NCBI RefSeq assembly: GCF_000269865.1
Contig: NZ_AKKV01000024.1
Location: forward strand, 1 to 64,000
Origin: Fictibacillus macauensis ZFHKF-1
GTDB lineage: Bacteria; Bacillota; Bacilli; Bacillales; Fictibacillaceae
Reading direction: 5' to 3'
Length of the DNA stretch: 64,000 nt
The notes beneath the pieces were generated by a model. The model did not search any database, was not told where the DNA came from, and saw nothing but the letters and a program-made list of their open reading frames with translations. The position numbers and the translations under genes were made by a program. Within the stretch, counting starts at the first letter, position 1. Every line of letters begins with the position of its first letter. This document shows, piece after piece, positions 44,953-54,994 of the stretch.

Positions 44953-46143
44953 TTATTTTGCTTGAAAAACATGCTCTCTCAAATAGGTAAGTGTTGCTCC
45001 CCCGAGCGTATTTGCGGCCACAAGCATTGCTTCTTCTTTTATTTGAAACTTAGGATGGTGGTGTGGGTATGTTTCTTCCCATTGCTCATCTTGTGCACCA
45101 GTATAGAAGAATGTCCCTTTTACATGTTGTAGATAATAGGCAAAGTCTTCGCCGCCCATTTGTTGGTCACCTTCTAACACGTGAGTCACTCCTGGAATAT
45201 CTTTCGCAACTTTAGCTAAAAAGGCCGTCTCCACCTCATGATTAACAACGGCTGGATAACCTCGTTGGTAGTGGACCTTACATGAAGCCCCGACGCCCTT
45301 ACAGGTTGATTGTGCTAATTGTTCTATTTCCCGTTCAAGCAATGCTCTCACTTCTTCTTTAAATGTACGTACAGTCCCTGTTAGTTTTGCTTTATCTGCA
45401 ATTACATTAAAGGCATGACCTGCATGAAAGGCACCAACTGTCACGACTGCCGCATCGAGTGGATTAACAGCGCGACTAACAAGTTGCTGTAAATTCACAA
45501 CAAGCTGTGAACCAATTACAACCGCATCTTTTGTTAGATGGGGTTGTGCCCCATGTCCACCTTTTCCTTGAATTTCAATATCAAACTTATCCGCCGCCGC
45601 CATAAATGGACCGGTTCGATGCTCAATATGGCCATAAGGGGTAACCGCCCATAAGTGCGTACCAAAGATCACGTCAACCCCTTCTAAACAGCCATCTTCA
45701 ATCATGGCAATCGCTCCACCTGGGGCAATTTCTTCTGCATGTTGATGGATAAATACGATCGTTCCTTCAATCTCCTCTTTCATTTCATTCAATGCCTTTG
45801 CCAAGACAAGTAAAGTAGCTGTATGACCATCATGACCACAGGCATGCATCACTCCATCTACCGTAGACTTGTATGGCACATCATTCTCTTCTTGAATCGG
45901 GAGCGCATCAAAATCAGCACGCAATGCGACTGTTTTCCCAGGTCTTCCACCCCTCAACGTTGCAACAACACCACGTCCCCCCACATTTGTACGTACTTCA
46001 TGTCCAAGGGCAGCATGATAGTTTGCAATATATTTAGGCGTTTCAACCTCTTCAAAAGAAAGCTCTGGATGAGCGTGTAAATGTCGACGGATCTCGACCA
46101 TTTCCGGAAAAAGTTCTGTTAAGCGAGCATATAATTTCTCCAT
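44953..46143 (-). CDS. M20 family amidohydrolase (N-acyl amino acid/hippurate hydrolase type)
   Basis: A 396-residue metallohydrolase. Metal ligands are Cys and His in HACGHDGHTATLL (residues about 100-112), the catalytic Glu in HQHAEEIAPGGA (residues about 134-145), a His in GTHLWAVTPYGH, and one near the C-terminus in HHPKF. GGHGAQPHLTKDAVVIGSQL marks the dimerisation lid. This subgroup removes acyl groups from amino acids or peptides. Similar Bacillus proteins are YxeP and YtnL. Its ribosome binding site is weak. It is monocistronic. Confidence 0.9.
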   Translation of the reverse strand: MEKLYARLTELFPEMVEIRRHLHAHPELSFEEVETPKYIANYHAALGHEVRTNVGGRGVVATLRGGRPGKTVALRADFDALPIQEENDVPYKSTVDGVMHACGHDGHTATLLVLAKALNEMKEEIEGTIVFIHQHAEEIAPGGAIAMIEDGCLEGVDVIFGTHLWAVTPYGHIEHRTGPFMAAADKFDIEIQGKGGHGAQPHLTKDAVVIGSQLVVNLQQLVSRAVNPLDAAVVTVGAFHAGHAFNVIADKAKLTGTVRTFKEEVRALLEREIEQLAQSTCKGVGASCKVHYQRGYPAVVNHEVETAFLAKVAKDIPGVTHVLEGDQQMGGEDFAYYLQHVKGTFFYTGAQDEQWEETYPHHHPKFQIKEEAMLVAANTLGGATLTYLREHVFQAK

Positions 46144-46320
46144 CGTCCACGGGCTTCTACCTATTCACACGAAACGCTTACAATGAGTGCTTCTTCGTAT
46201 GTAGCTAGTCGCCTTCACCTCTCTTTCAATCTGTTTTCATACTACGTTCTTCTTCTACCATACTACGCTTAGGTCGACGAAACAATCAGATTTTTTTAAA
46301 AATAGAAGCTATTGGCTTCC

Positions 46321-46360
46321 TAAAAAAGGAGCGCAGAGAATTCTCTGCGCTCCTTTTTTA
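46321..46360. terminator. 40-base perfect palindrome, terminator of msrA
   Basis: Half-site TAAAAAAGGAGCGCAGAGAA (46321-46340) is followed directly by its exact complement. It serves as a terminator for msrA on the - strand. Confidence 0.85.
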
Positions 46361-46368
46361 GGGGTTAC

Positions 46369-46908
46369 TTAGTTTTTACTCCAGTTTTCTTGAATAAACG
46401 TGTCTCGGCCAGATTCTGTCCGCTCTTGTTTATATTTCTCTGGATTCTTTTTATAGAAGCCTTGATGATAGTCTTCTGCTACATAAAAAGGGGTTGCAGG
46501 TAAGATTTCTGTGACAATCGGTTTCGCAAAGCGGCCGCTTGCACTTATTTCTTGTTTAGATTGCTCCGCTTCCCTTTTTTGATCAGCATTATGATAAAAA
46601 ATAGCTGTCTTATATTGACTACCTCGATCAATAAACTGTCCACCATCATCTGTTGGATCTATTTGTGGCCAATACAATTGTAATAGTTTTTTATATGGAA
46701 AAACAGTAGGATCAAATGTAATTTCGACGGCCTCAAAGTGTCCCGTCTTTCCTGACTTTACTTGTTCATAGGTGGGGTTCTCTACTGTTCCACCTGTATA
46801 GCCAGATACGATCCCATGTATGCCTGGCATTTCATCAAATGGTTTTACCATGCACCAAAAGCAGCCACCGGCAAATACAGCTTTTTCAAGTCTAGTTGTT
46901 TCTGTCAT
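46369..46908 (-). CDS. msrA: peptide-methionine (S)-S-oxide reductase MsrA
   Basis: A 179-residue repair enzyme that reduces methionine-S-sulfoxide in proteins. The catalytic GGCFWC motif (Cys16 nucleophile) is at residues 14-19, followed by [27 protein letters not shown] and the later [12 protein letters not shown], both typical. MsrB is not fused here and is not found in this window. The resolving cysteine usual near the C-terminus is not evident. The gene has its own promoter region and a strong palindromic terminator. Confidence 0.95.
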   Translation of the reverse strand: MTETTRLEKAVFAGGCFWCMVKPFDEMPGIHGIVSGYTGGTVENPTYEQVKSGKTGHFEAVEITFDPTVFPYKKLLQLYWPQIDPTDDGGQFIDRGSQYKTAIFYHNADQKREAEQSKQEISASGRFAKPIVTEILPATPFYVAEDYHQGFYKKNPEKYKQERTESGRDTFIQENWSKN

Positions 46909-46980
46909 GATTCGACACCCTTTCGTAGCAAATTGCTCGTACGTTTATTATAGCGTGTTAGACTTGAAAATCCACGATAT

Positions 46981-47175
46981 TTACTCACCGGGTCCTCTTC
47001 GTTTTTCATCATCTAAATAATCTTTTGGTGTCGAGCGACCTCCGCTTTTCCTTTTCTTCCGACGCGATGCACCTACTAAAAGAATAACAACAATAACAAA
47101 AAGAAGAACAGTAACGTTTAAAAAGCCACCTAAAAATAATGTAATATCCTTTAGTCCATTTTGAATAGATTCCAT
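46981..47175 (-). CDS. small single-pass membrane protein (64 aa)
   Basis: A 64-residue protein with one hydrophobic helix (FLNVTVLLFVIVVILLVGAS, residues about 18-37) and a basic C-terminal tail (RRKKRKSGGRSTPKDYLDDEKRR) that should face the cytoplasm. The ATG follows AAGAGGTG by 8 bases. I do not recognise a family. The gene is isolated between msrA and the aldo/keto reductase-like gene. Confidence 0.6.
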   Translation of the reverse strand: MESIQNGLKDITLFLGGFLNVTVLLFVIVVILLVGASRRKKRKSGGRSTPKDYLDDEKRRGPGE

Positions 47176-47234
47176 GTTGTATTCACCTCTTAAGCGTTAC
47201 AGTACCCCAATTTCACCTAACCTAATCGCACTCT

Positions 47235-48041
47235 TTATTCATAATAATAGCGATTAGAAGAATTCTTTTGATAAAACTGTAAATTAACCATATCTTCAAG
47301 CGGCAGTTCAAACGTAAACAGAGCGAAATTCTCTTTCATTCTACTTACATCTGTAGATCCGGGTATAATGGCAACACCATTTTGTAACGCCCACCTTAAA
47401 ACAATTTGTGCTGGTGTTTTTTTATGTTTACGTGCAAGTTCTTGAATAAAAGGTTCATACATCATTTCACCTTGTTTTAACGGCTGACAAGCTTGTATCG
47501 TTAGTTGGTGATCGTGGCAAATGTTAACAAGAGATTGATCTAGTCCGAGAGGATGGTATGGCATTTGTAACACATGTGGCTTTATCGAACAACTTTTCAG
47601 TAGGTGCTCTAACTGACGATTATTTGCCCCTGTAACACCAATCGCTCGAACATCTCCACGATGATAAAGAATTTCTAATGCGCGCCACGTATCGTCCATT
47701 CTACTATGTTCCATGAACGGCATAATGAGCAAATCGATATACTCTAGATTAAGGGAATGACGACTGCTTTCAAAAGCACGCAACGCCTCATGATAACCTT
47801 GCTCTTCTAAGCTAAGTTGTGAGGCAATAAACAACAACTGCCTTGAGTAAGGACTTTGGCTTAAAACTCTTCCAATCTCTCGTTCATTTTGATAAATGTG
47901 AGCGGTATGAAACGCACGATACCCTACTTCTAGCGCTTCTTCAACAATCCGCTGTACAGCATGTGATCCTTGTAAACGATTTGTTCCAAGTGTAATCAAA
48001 GGCATATTTACACCATTTGCAAGCAGCAACTCCTTTTCCAT
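47235..48041 (-). CDS. aldo/keto reductase-fold protein with degenerate active site
   Basis: A 268-residue TIM-barrel protein clearly homologous to Bacillus YvgN-type aldo/keto reductases: GYRAFHTAHIYQNEREIG, LLFIASQLSLEEQGYHEALR, YIDLLIMPFMEH and AIIPGSTDVSRMKEN. In active enzymes the tetrad is Asp, Tyr, Lys, His in DTAxxY, SK and IHWP. Here they read HTAHIY (Asp to His), SQ (Lys to Gln) and IMPF (His lost); only the Tyr remains. It is probably not a normal reductase and may bind cofactor or ligand. The ATG at 48041 follows GGGGGGA and is preferred to a start seven codons upstream. Confidence 0.8.
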   Translation of the reverse strand: MEKELLLANGVNMPLITLGTNRLQGSHAVQRIVEEALEVGYRAFHTAHIYQNEREIGRVLSQSPYSRQLLFIASQLSLEEQGYHEALRAFESSRHSLNLEYIDLLIMPFMEHSRMDDTWRALEILYHRGDVRAIGVTGANNRQLEHLLKSCSIKPHVLQMPYHPLGLDQSLVNICHDHQLTIQACQPLKQGEMMYEPFIQELARKHKKTPAQIVLRWALQNGVAIIPGSTDVSRMKENFALFTFELPLEDMVNLQFYQKNSSNRYYYE

Positions 48042-48228
48042 GCGCTTCCCCCCATTTTCCATACTTTCTATAGCCTATGCTGACAACCTGCTCTTCATCT
48101 AACATATCTACAAAAACGAATGCGTTATGGTAAGAAAATTGCAATGAAACATCATTGTCATTTACAAGCATGATTGCTGGGCTTTTCGGAAATCGTAAGA
48201 AGGACTGAATTTTTTGGAGGAAATGCCG

Positions 48229-49760
48229 ATGTCATCGACCATCTTTTTTCTATTAAACTCCCTGGACGTACAACGAGGTGGTTTAACAAAAGCCTGCTTA
48301 TTACAAGCAAATACGTTTGCTGAGCAAGGCTTTGGCACCTATATTCTTACCTTTAATTTTGATACAAATTATGATCATATTGTTTCGGAACTACGAACGC
48401 TTCATAAGTTGAACAATCGTGTAATCGTTCTTAACATGTATCAACATCTTGGTCAGTGGGCTAATCTTACTACAAAAGGGAATGCTCAAACGCTGTTGCA
48501 ATCATCACAAGCATGTTTCGAGGTACATCCTAACAAGGCGCATGCCGTTCGCGCTTTTGAAAATGGGATGTATACGAAATTTATTCAATCTACCCCAAAT
48601 GAGACCATTGAGATAATTGACTATTACAATGAGTCTAGGTATCGCACGAAACGAGAATACTATGACAGCAACGGACATTTACGAAAATCGTTATTTATGG
48701 ATTACGAACGAAATAAACCTCGGCAAACGATCTATTACGGCCAAAAGGAAGCAGCATATTTACGAAATGGCAATCACCACAAAACGGTGATGTAACGAAA
48801 ATCCTTTATTTTTCCGAGCAAAAAATAAAAGCAACGTTTTCATCTGAACTGGATTTGAAAGTGTTTTGGCTAGATTCACTTCTTGCTTCATATGAAACGC
48901 CAACGGTTGTCTCAGATGCCAGACCGTGTGATGAAATTGTCCTTCGTACGAAAGCGAAGCACGCTGTAACAATGTGGAGATTACATAGTAACCATCTAGA
49001 AGAAAATGGAGAGATTGTTGAAAAGGTTGCACCCGGGTTAAAAGAGATTGAACGTTTTGATGTGGCATTAACGTTAACACATCAACAAAAGAAAGATATC
49101 GAAACGTTCATAGCACCCGCTAAAGCGAACATTGAAGTCATTCCTCATGCATCGCTAGCCTTTTTACAAAATGAAGCAGTATATGAGCGAAAAATACAGC
49201 ATACAAAAGCCATCGTAATCAGCCGTTTCTCTGAAATTAAACGGATTGATCATATTTTAGAAGCCTTTCGACTGGTCCTTCAAGAAGTGCCACATGCTAT
49301 ATTGGAGCTTTATGGGATTGGAAGTGAAGAAGACCATTTAAGAACATTGGTTACAAAACATCATTTAGAACATAACGTTCTATTTAGAGGCTATACCTAC
49401 GAACCTGCTAGCCGCTATACAGAAGCCCTTTTTTCAATATTGGCTAGCAAATCAGAAGGGTTTTCATTAAGTATCTTAGAGAGTATGTCTATGGGTACTC
49501 CAGTTATAAGTTATGATATTCATTATGGACCTACTGATTTAATTACGTCTGGCGAAAACGGATGGATTGTTCCTAACGGTGATTATAAAGCACTTGCCAC
49601 TAAAATGGTTTGGATGTTTCAACATAAGGAGCAAGCGATAGCAATGGGAAAAAGAGCTGCTCTACATATGAAAGAAGTCTTTCATAAAGAGGCATACAGC
49701 AAACGTTGGCTAGACGTTGTTTCATGTGCAATCGCTAAAAAGAAACAAAAAAACCTTTAA
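48229..49760 (+). pseudogene. TagE-like glycosyltransferase (GT4) broken by a frameshift
   Basis: Two consecutive open frames encode one GT-B glycosyltransferase of about 510 residues. The N-terminal part (48229-48795) has MSSTIFFLLNSLDVQRGGLT and YYDSNGHLRKSLFMDYERNK, as in poly(glycerophosphate) glucosyltransferases. The C-terminal part (from about 48786 in the other frame to 49760) has the GT4 core: VISRFSEIKRIDHILEAF and SKSEGFSLSILESMSMGTPV (the EX7E motif). One extra A in the AAAA at 48781-48784 joins them as NHHKNGDVTKILYF. It could be a real mutation or a sequencing error. If intact it would act on wall teichoic acid or another polymer. Confidence 0.75.
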
Positions 49761-49811
49761 ATTCTGACGAGCACACCGATATAGTAAACAAAGATACATC
49801 AATCTAAGAAG

Positions 49812-49840
49812 AGGAGGCCGACGATCGGTCTCTTTTTTTT
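49812..49840 (+). terminator. intrinsic terminator
   Basis: GAGGCCGA pairs with TCGGTCTC (one G-T pair), followed by eight T. Confidence 0.75.
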
Positions 49841-49958
49841 GTTATGCTGTGAAAATACACCGATTACTTTAAATATTTTCGTCCTTCCTCTCTTTCAGCT
49901 ATACTAACTATGGACAGCAAATGTGTTAGAATTACTTGTCTATATGAAAGGAGACGTT

Positions 49959-52055
49959 ATGAAAGCACTTGTTCTTGCAGAAAAACCGAGCGTTGCACGT
50001 GACTTAGCACGCGTTCTCGGTTGTACACAAACATCAAAGCATTTCATTGAGGGTCCTCACTACGTTGTTACGTGGGCACTTGGACACCTTGTTGAGCTTA
50101 AAATGCCAGAAGACTACAATAAAGAATATAAAACATGGCGCATGGAGGACTTACCTATTATTCCTAAGGAAATGGGGTTAAAGCTCATTTCAGGTGTCCG
50201 CCACCAATACAAAGGCATTGAGTCACTTGCCAAACGAAAAGATATCTCATCGTTTATCATAGCAACAGATGCAGGACGTGAAGGAGAGCTTGTCGCTCGT
50301 TGGATTCTTGAAAAACTGCGCTGGAAAAAACCTGTCAAACGACTATGGATTTCCTCCCAAACAGATCGCGCTATTAAAGATGGCTTTAAACAATTAAAAC
50401 CCGCTGCACAGTATGATACCCTCTATCAATCCGCTGTTTGTCGATCAGAAGCAGATTGGTTAATCGGTTTAAACGTGACCCGTGCCCTAACGACGAAGTA
50501 TAATGAACAGCTATCGGCAGGACGTGTTCAAACGCCGGCACTATCTATGATTCTAGAACGCGAAAAAGAAATTAAAGCATTTGTACCGAAAGAATATTGG
50601 ACGATTCAAGCAAAGCTAGGGCCTTTTTTAGCAACTTGGGAAAAGAATGGAGAGCGCCGCCTTTTCGATCGTAAAGTAGCAGAAGAGATTGTCGCGCAAG
50701 CAAAACAGCAAAAAGCAACGGTGCATTCACTTCAGAAGAAAGAGAAGATAGAATCGCAGCCTCTTCCTTATGATTTAACAGAATTACAACGTGATGCGAA
50801 TCGCCGCTTTGGATTTTCGGCAAAGAAAACAGCTGGTGTTCTCCAAAATTTATACGAACGCTATAAGCTTGTCACGTATCCACGTACAGATTCAAAGTAT
50901 TTAACAATCGACATGAAAAATACGATGAACGATCGTCTGCAAGCACTATCTTCTAGCTATCGTGAAGAAGTGCAGCCTGCTCTTAAAAATAAAGGGCAAG
51001 TCTTGCTAAAGAAAGTTTTTAACAACGAAAAAGTAACCGATCATCATGCGATTATTCCAACTGATGAGCCTCCTCACCTTGGTGACTTATCGAATGATGA
51101 ACGAAAAGTATATGATATGATTGTACGCCGCTTTCTCGCCTTGTTTTACGCACCATTTCAGTCAGAAACGGTAACCGCCACTCTTCATGTTAATCGTGAA
51201 ACATTTTCTGTAAAAGAAACAACCGTTACAAATCTGGGCTTTAAATCTGTTACAGGAAAAGATGCTGAACAACCTCTTAGTACTTCTATTCGTTCAGTAA
51301 AAGAAGGTCAAGCGTATACCGTATCATCGTGCGAACTTACAAAAAAACTAACGGAGCCACCTGCTCGCTACAATGAGGCTGATTTATTAAGCAAAATGGA
51401 GAAATACGGCTTAGGTACCCCAGCAACCCGTGCTGATATTATTGAACGGTTGCTTAGCACAGAAACCATTGATCGGCAAAACAATCGACTACATCCCACC
51501 CCAAAAGGGAAACAACTGATTGATCTTGTTAATGAGGCGTTAAAGTCACCTGAGCTTACAGCTAAGTGGGAAAAAGAGCTTGAAAACATTGCTCGTGGCA
51601 AAGGCGATCCACAAGACTTCTTAACGAACATCCGAAACCAAACACAGGCACTTGTATCCGAAATTAAAAAAAGCGATCAAACCTATAAAGCACATAATCT
51701 TACAGGCTCAAAATGTCCTGAATGCGGATCTTTCATGAAAGAAGTGAAAGGTCGCGATGGGAAGATGCTAGTATGCTCAAGTCGAGAATGTGGTTATCGA
51801 AAACGTAAAGAAGCAAAATTATCAAATCGCCGTTGTCCTCAGTGTAAAAAGAAAATGGAAATGCATAAAGGAAAAGCAGGCCTGTACTTCCAATGCCGAC
51901 CATGTAACGTTGTCGAAAAAGCAGAAGATAAGAAAAAGAGCGTATCAAAACGTGAAGAACGTCAGCTTATGAAAAAGTATACGGCTAAGGAAGAAGCACC
52001 ATTAGGGAATAGCTTAGCAGATGCTTTAAAAGCTGCTTTAGAAAATAAAGAATAG
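49959..52055 (+). CDS. topB: DNA topoisomerase III
   Basis: A 698-residue type IA topoisomerase. The N-terminal Toprim domain starts LVLAEKPSVARDLARVLG and holds IATDAGREGELVARWIL (acidic metal-binding triad). The active-site tyrosine is Tyr307 in VTYPRTDSKYL. AGRVQTPALSMILEREKEI and GLGTPATRADIIERL are typical of the family. Residues about 585-650 contain two zinc ribbons (CPECGSFMK..CSSRECGY and CPQCKKK..CRPC). It decatenates and relaxes DNA and helps resolve replication intermediates. The ATG follows GAAAGGAG by 5 bases; upstream in-frame codons are less likely. Confidence 0.97.
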   Translation: MKALVLAEKPSVARDLARVLGCTQTSKHFIEGPHYVVTWALGHLVELKMPEDYNKEYKTWRMEDLPIIPKEMGLKLISGVRHQYKGIESLAKRKDISSFIIATDAGREGELVARWILEKLRWKKPVKRLWISSQTDRAIKDGFKQLKPAAQYDTLYQSAVCRSEADWLIGLNVTRALTTKYNEQLSAGRVQTPALSMILEREKEIKAFVPKEYWTIQAKLGPFLATWEKNGERRLFDRKVAEEIVAQAKQQKATVHSLQKKEKIESQPLPYDLTELQRDANRRFGFSAKKTAGVLQNLYERYKLVTYPRTDSKYLTIDMKNTMNDRLQALSSSYREEVQPALKNKGQVLLKKVFNNEKVTDHHAIIPTDEPPHLGDLSNDERKVYDMIVRRFLALFYAPFQSETVTATLHVNRETFSVKETTVTNLGFKSVTGKDAEQPLSTSIRSVKEGQAYTVSSCELTKKLTEPPARYNEADLLSKMEKYGLGTPATRADIIERLLSTETIDRQNNRLHPTPKGKQLIDLVNEALKSPELTAKWEKELENIARGKGDPQDFLTNIRNQTQALVSEIKKSDQTYKAHNLTGSKCPECGSFMKEVKGRDGKMLVCSSRECGYRKRKEAKLSNRRCPQCKKKMEMHKGKAGLYFQCRPCNVVEKAEDKKKSVSKREERQLMKKYTAKEEAPLGNSLADALKAALENKE

Positions 52056-52143
52056 ATTCACATTTCGTCCACGATTATCGACACCATATACGCTCACACT
52101 GTGGTAAATTAAAAGATAGATATTATACAGGAGGTTACCGAGC

Positions 52144-52434
52144 ATGAATACAGCTGTTAAACGTTTTATGCAGGTTGGTATATTTGAAGGAATCTCTTTT
52201 CTTCTATTACTCGGTGTAGCAATGCCCCTTAAGTATGCAGCGGGGCTTCCGATTGCCGTTATGATTGTTGGCTCTTTACACGGACTTTTCTTCGTGCTCT
52301 ATTTAATCACACTCGGCTATGCAGCGTTAACGAATAAATGGCCGTTTACGCGTGTGATGGGTGCACTCGTTGCTTCCGTTTTACCATTTGGTCCGTTCGT
52401 TTTTGATGCTTATTTAAAGAAAAATGTAGCCTAA
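52144..52434 (+). CDS. DUF3817 membrane protein
   Basis: A 96-residue protein with three membrane segments. The opening FMQVGIFEGISFLLLLGVAMPLKY and the later GSLHGLFFVLYLITL are the DUF3817 signature as I know it. Function unknown. It follows an AGGAGG site by 10 bases, and a terminator hairpin comes after it. It lies 88 bases after topB but has its own spacing and is probably transcribed separately. Confidence 0.85.
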   Translation: MNTAVKRFMQVGIFEGISFLLLLGVAMPLKYAAGLPIAVMIVGSLHGLFFVLYLITLGYAALTNKWPFTRVMGALVASVLPFGPFVFDAYLKKNVA

Positions 52435-52458
52435 ACAAACAAACGGTAAATGGCACGT

Positions 52459-52498
52459 AAAAAATGAGCGCTCCCACACGAGGAGTGCTCATTTTTTC
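52459..52498. terminator. bidirectional terminator
   Basis: AAAAAATGAGC pairs with GCTCATTTTTT, extended inward by CTCC/GGAG with one bulge. Confidence 0.8.
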
Positions 52499-52510
52499 AT
52501 GTGTTATGTG

Positions 52511-53251
52511 TTATAAGATGGCTTGTAAGAATGAACGCGTTCGTTCTTGCTTCGGAGCTGTAAAAAGATCCATCGGTTTACCAGCCTCTACAATTTGTCC
52601 ATCATGCATATACACAACCAGATCAGCGGCTTCCTTTGCAAAGCCCATTTCATGTGTAACCACAATCATCGTCATTCCTTCTGCAGCAAGATCTTTCATC
52701 GTTACTAACACTTCTCCGACCAACTCTGGATCTAAAGCAGATGTTGGTTCATCAAATAACATCACTTTTGGTTTCATCGCTAATGCGCGTGCAATGGCTA
52801 CACGTTGTTTTTGACCTCCTGAAAGTTTATTCGGATAAACAGCTTCCTTATCAGCTAATCCTACTTTTTCAAGCAACACTCTTGCTTCAGCAATTGCTTG
52901 ATCTTTCGGAACTTTCTTTACCACAACAGGCGCCTCAATCACATTTTCTAATACCGTCTTATGAGGAAATAAATTAAAATGTTGAAACACCATCCCTACA
53001 TTTTGACGAAACACATTCAGATTTGTAGATTTTGGTTCAATTTGGACGCCATCAATTTCAATACTGCCACTTTCCTTCATTTCCAAGAAATTAAGACAAC
53101 GTAACAATGTACTTTTACCAGAGCCACTTGAACCAATCAATACGACAACTTCTTTTTCTGCTACTTGTAAATCAACATCTTTTAATACGTGTAAATCACC
53201 AAACGATTTATTGAGCGAGCTGACCTTTACCATGATTTTTCTTTCGATCAT
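52511..53251 (-). CDS. polar amino acid ABC transporter, ATP-binding protein
   Basis: A 246-residue ATPase. Walker A is GSSGSGKST (residues about 39-47), the Q-loop is FQHFNLFPH, the signature is LSGGQKQR (residues about 143-150), and Walker B is [12 protein letters not shown]. The closest types are GlnQ/HisP-like ATPases of polar amino acid import. It overlaps the permease gene by 44 bases if the first ATG is used; an alternative in-frame ATG at 53233 gives the usual MxxVxxLxKSFG opening. With the permease and binding lipoprotein it forms one importer. Confidence 0.9.
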   Translation of the reverse strand: MIERKIMVKVSSLNKSFGDLHVLKDVDLQVAEKEVVVLIGSSGSGKSTLLRCLNFLEMKESGSIEIDGVQIEPKSTNLNVFRQNVGMVFQHFNLFPHKTVLENVIEAPVVVKKVPKDQAIAEARVLLEKVGLADKEAVYPNKLSGGQKQRVAIARALAMKPKVMLFDEPTSALDPELVGEVLVTMKDLAAEGMTMIVVTHEMGFAKEAADLVVYMHDGQIVEAGKPMDLFTAPKQERTRSFLQAIL

Positions 53252-53924
53252 ATGTTTTCACTCTCTCCTCTCCAGCTGAAAATTTGCGTTCTAATAGGTG
53301 AACAATACCTTGGAAAATTAAAACAAGCACAAGATAATAGACAGCTACAATTAATAAATAAGTCATCTCCTCAAACGTTCGTGCGCCTTGTGCGGTAGCG
53401 ATATTAAACAACTCTGACGACGAAATAAAGGCTGCGAGAGATGAGTCCTTCAAACACGTAATAAATTGATTACCAAGCGGCGGTAAAGCGCGCAAAAAAG
53501 CTTGCGGTAGGACGATTCTTCGCATCACTTGTAAGGAGCTCATTCCGAGTGAGCGCCCCGCTTCTGTCTGTCCATGATCAATGGATTGAATCGATCCACG
53601 AAAGATTTCGGCAATATATGCACTATTATGCAGAGCTAATCCAATTGTGGCACACCAATAGGCGGAAATACCCAGTTCTGATAAACCAAAATAGAAAAAG
53701 AAAATCTGTACAATTAAGGGCGTTCCACGAATGAGTGTAATATATACACCTGCAATAGCACGAAGCACCCTGCTATTAGAGAGCTTAAAGAACGCAACGA
53801 CTAAACCACCAACAATACCTAGTAAGATAGCAACTACAGTAAGCTCTAAAGTTAAAAGTAATCCTTCAAAAAAAAGCGGATAGCTCTCAAGCATTCGCGA
53901 AAAAAAGTTAGAGATGTCAGACAC
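53208..53924 (-). CDS. polar amino acid ABC transporter, permease
   Basis: A 238-residue permease of the His/Glu/Gln/Arg/opine family. Five hydrophobic segments and the conserved blocks [20 protein letters not shown] and [20 protein letters not shown] are visible. The EAA-type loop [20 protein letters not shown] is the contact for the ATPase. Start is GTG after AAAGGATG. A hairpin separates it from the upstream binding-protein gene. Confidence 0.9.
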   Translation of the reverse strand: MSDISNFFSRMLESYPLFFEGLLLTLELTVVAILLGIVGGLVVAFFKLSNSRVLRAIAGVYITLIRGTPLIVQIFFFYFGLSELGISAYWCATIGLALHNSAYIAEIFRGSIQSIDHGQTEAGRSLGMSSLQVMRRIVLPQAFLRALPPLGNQFITCLKDSSLAAFISSSELFNIATAQGARTFEEMTYLLIVAVYYLVLVLIFQGIVHLLERKFSAGEERVKTYDRKKNHGKGQLAQ

Positions 53925-53964
53925 AGGCGTTCATCCTTTCTAGAAACATGCGTAGGATTTTGTA

Positions 53965-54003
53965 AAAAACAATGTGCGCCTTCATTAGCCGCACATTGTT
54001 TTT
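53965..54003 (-). terminator. intercistronic hairpin between binding protein and permease genes
   Basis: AAAAACAATGTGCG (53965-53978) and CGCACATTGTTTTT (53990-54003) are perfect complements. It ends in a short T run on the - strand. It probably stops part of the transcription or stabilises the binding-protein message, so more binding protein is made than permease. Confidence 0.75.
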
Positions 54004-54005
54004 CA

Positions 54006-54788
54006 TTATGGTTTTTTCGTAATATCAATTCCTGTATACTTTTCACTTAATTTCTTCAGTGTTCCATCTTTCTTTAATTCCTCTAATGCTTTGTCCAAAG
54101 CTTTTAATAACGTGTCATTATCCTTACTAACAATAATTCCTTGTTCACTCGTACCAAGTGTTTCTGCTTCTTGAATATTAAAACCTTTTTTCATGGCTTG
54201 TTTTCCTGTAATGGAATCGGTAATCGTTCCATCGTGCTTTTTCTCACTTAATGCTTTTAAAGCGGTTACATCACTATCGTAAACAGAAATATCTTTCGTG
54301 TATTGTTTCGCTGTTTCTCCATACGTAGATCCTTTTGAAACCGCGATATTCTTTCCTTTTAAATCGGTTGCTTGTTTTACGTTACTTCCCTTTTGCACAA
54401 ATAATACAGGTCCTGAGTAATAATAGGGTGCTGTAAAGTTTACAGCTTTCTTCCGCTCATCATTTATAGCATGACTGGCAACGGCTGCATCATAGCGTTT
54501 CGTTTTGACAGCGGTAACAATTCCATGAAACTTCTGTTTATCCACTTTTGCTTTTAATCCCATCTTTTTAGCTAATGCTTTTCCTACGGCAACATCAAAG
54601 CCATCTAGATTTCCGTCTTTATCGACGTAACTAAATGGCGCATACTCACCTGAGACCGCAAAGGAAAAGACCCCTTTTTCTTTTAACGTAACTTCCTCAC
54701 CGCTTGTTGTTTTCGTCGTATCCGACCCACATCCAGCAAGCATCACAACAGCAAGTACAGCCCCTACCCATAGCTTCATTTTTTTCAT
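54006..54788 (-). CDS. polar amino acid ABC transporter, substrate-binding lipoprotein
   Basis: A 260-residue binding protein. The lipobox is MLAGC (Cys20). The SBP_bac_3 fold is shown by FAVSGEYAPFSYVDKDGNLDGFDVAVGKALAKKMG, YDAAVASHAINDERKKAVNFTAPYYYSGPVLFV and GKNIAVSKGSTYGETAKQY. The spacing is typical of cystine or polar amino acid receptors; the ligand cannot be named. It is the first gene of the importer operon. The ATG follows GGAGAAAAG. Confidence 0.9.
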   Translation of the reverse strand: MKKMKLWVGAVLAVVMLAGCGSDTTKTTSGEEVTLKEKGVFSFAVSGEYAPFSYVDKDGNLDGFDVAVGKALAKKMGLKAKVDKQKFHGIVTAVKTKRYDAAVASHAINDERKKAVNFTAPYYYSGPVLFVQKGSNVKQATDLKGKNIAVSKGSTYGETAKQYTKDISVYDSDVTALKALSEKKHDGTITDSITGKQAMKKGFNIQEAETLGTSEQGIIVSKDNDTLLKALDKALEELKKDGTLKKLSEKYTGIDITKKP

Positions 54789-54994
54789 TCATCTTTTCTC
54801 CTCTCCGTAATGGTAATCCATAAAGAAAGTAACTATTCAAGATGACTGTTCGTAGATGTTACTTATACATACCCGTTTCCTAAACTTTCTATTACTATCA
54901 ACAAATTCCTTCCTTTTTTTACAGGAATCTGGCTTTCTAATGAAGAATAAGTAAAGGACAAAGTGAATATTTATGAAAATGGAGGGATCATAGA

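Noticed and set aside
46321-46360. 40-base palindrome as a dimer operator or replication origin
   Set aside because: It lies directly after the msrA stop, with a T run, and works as a terminator.
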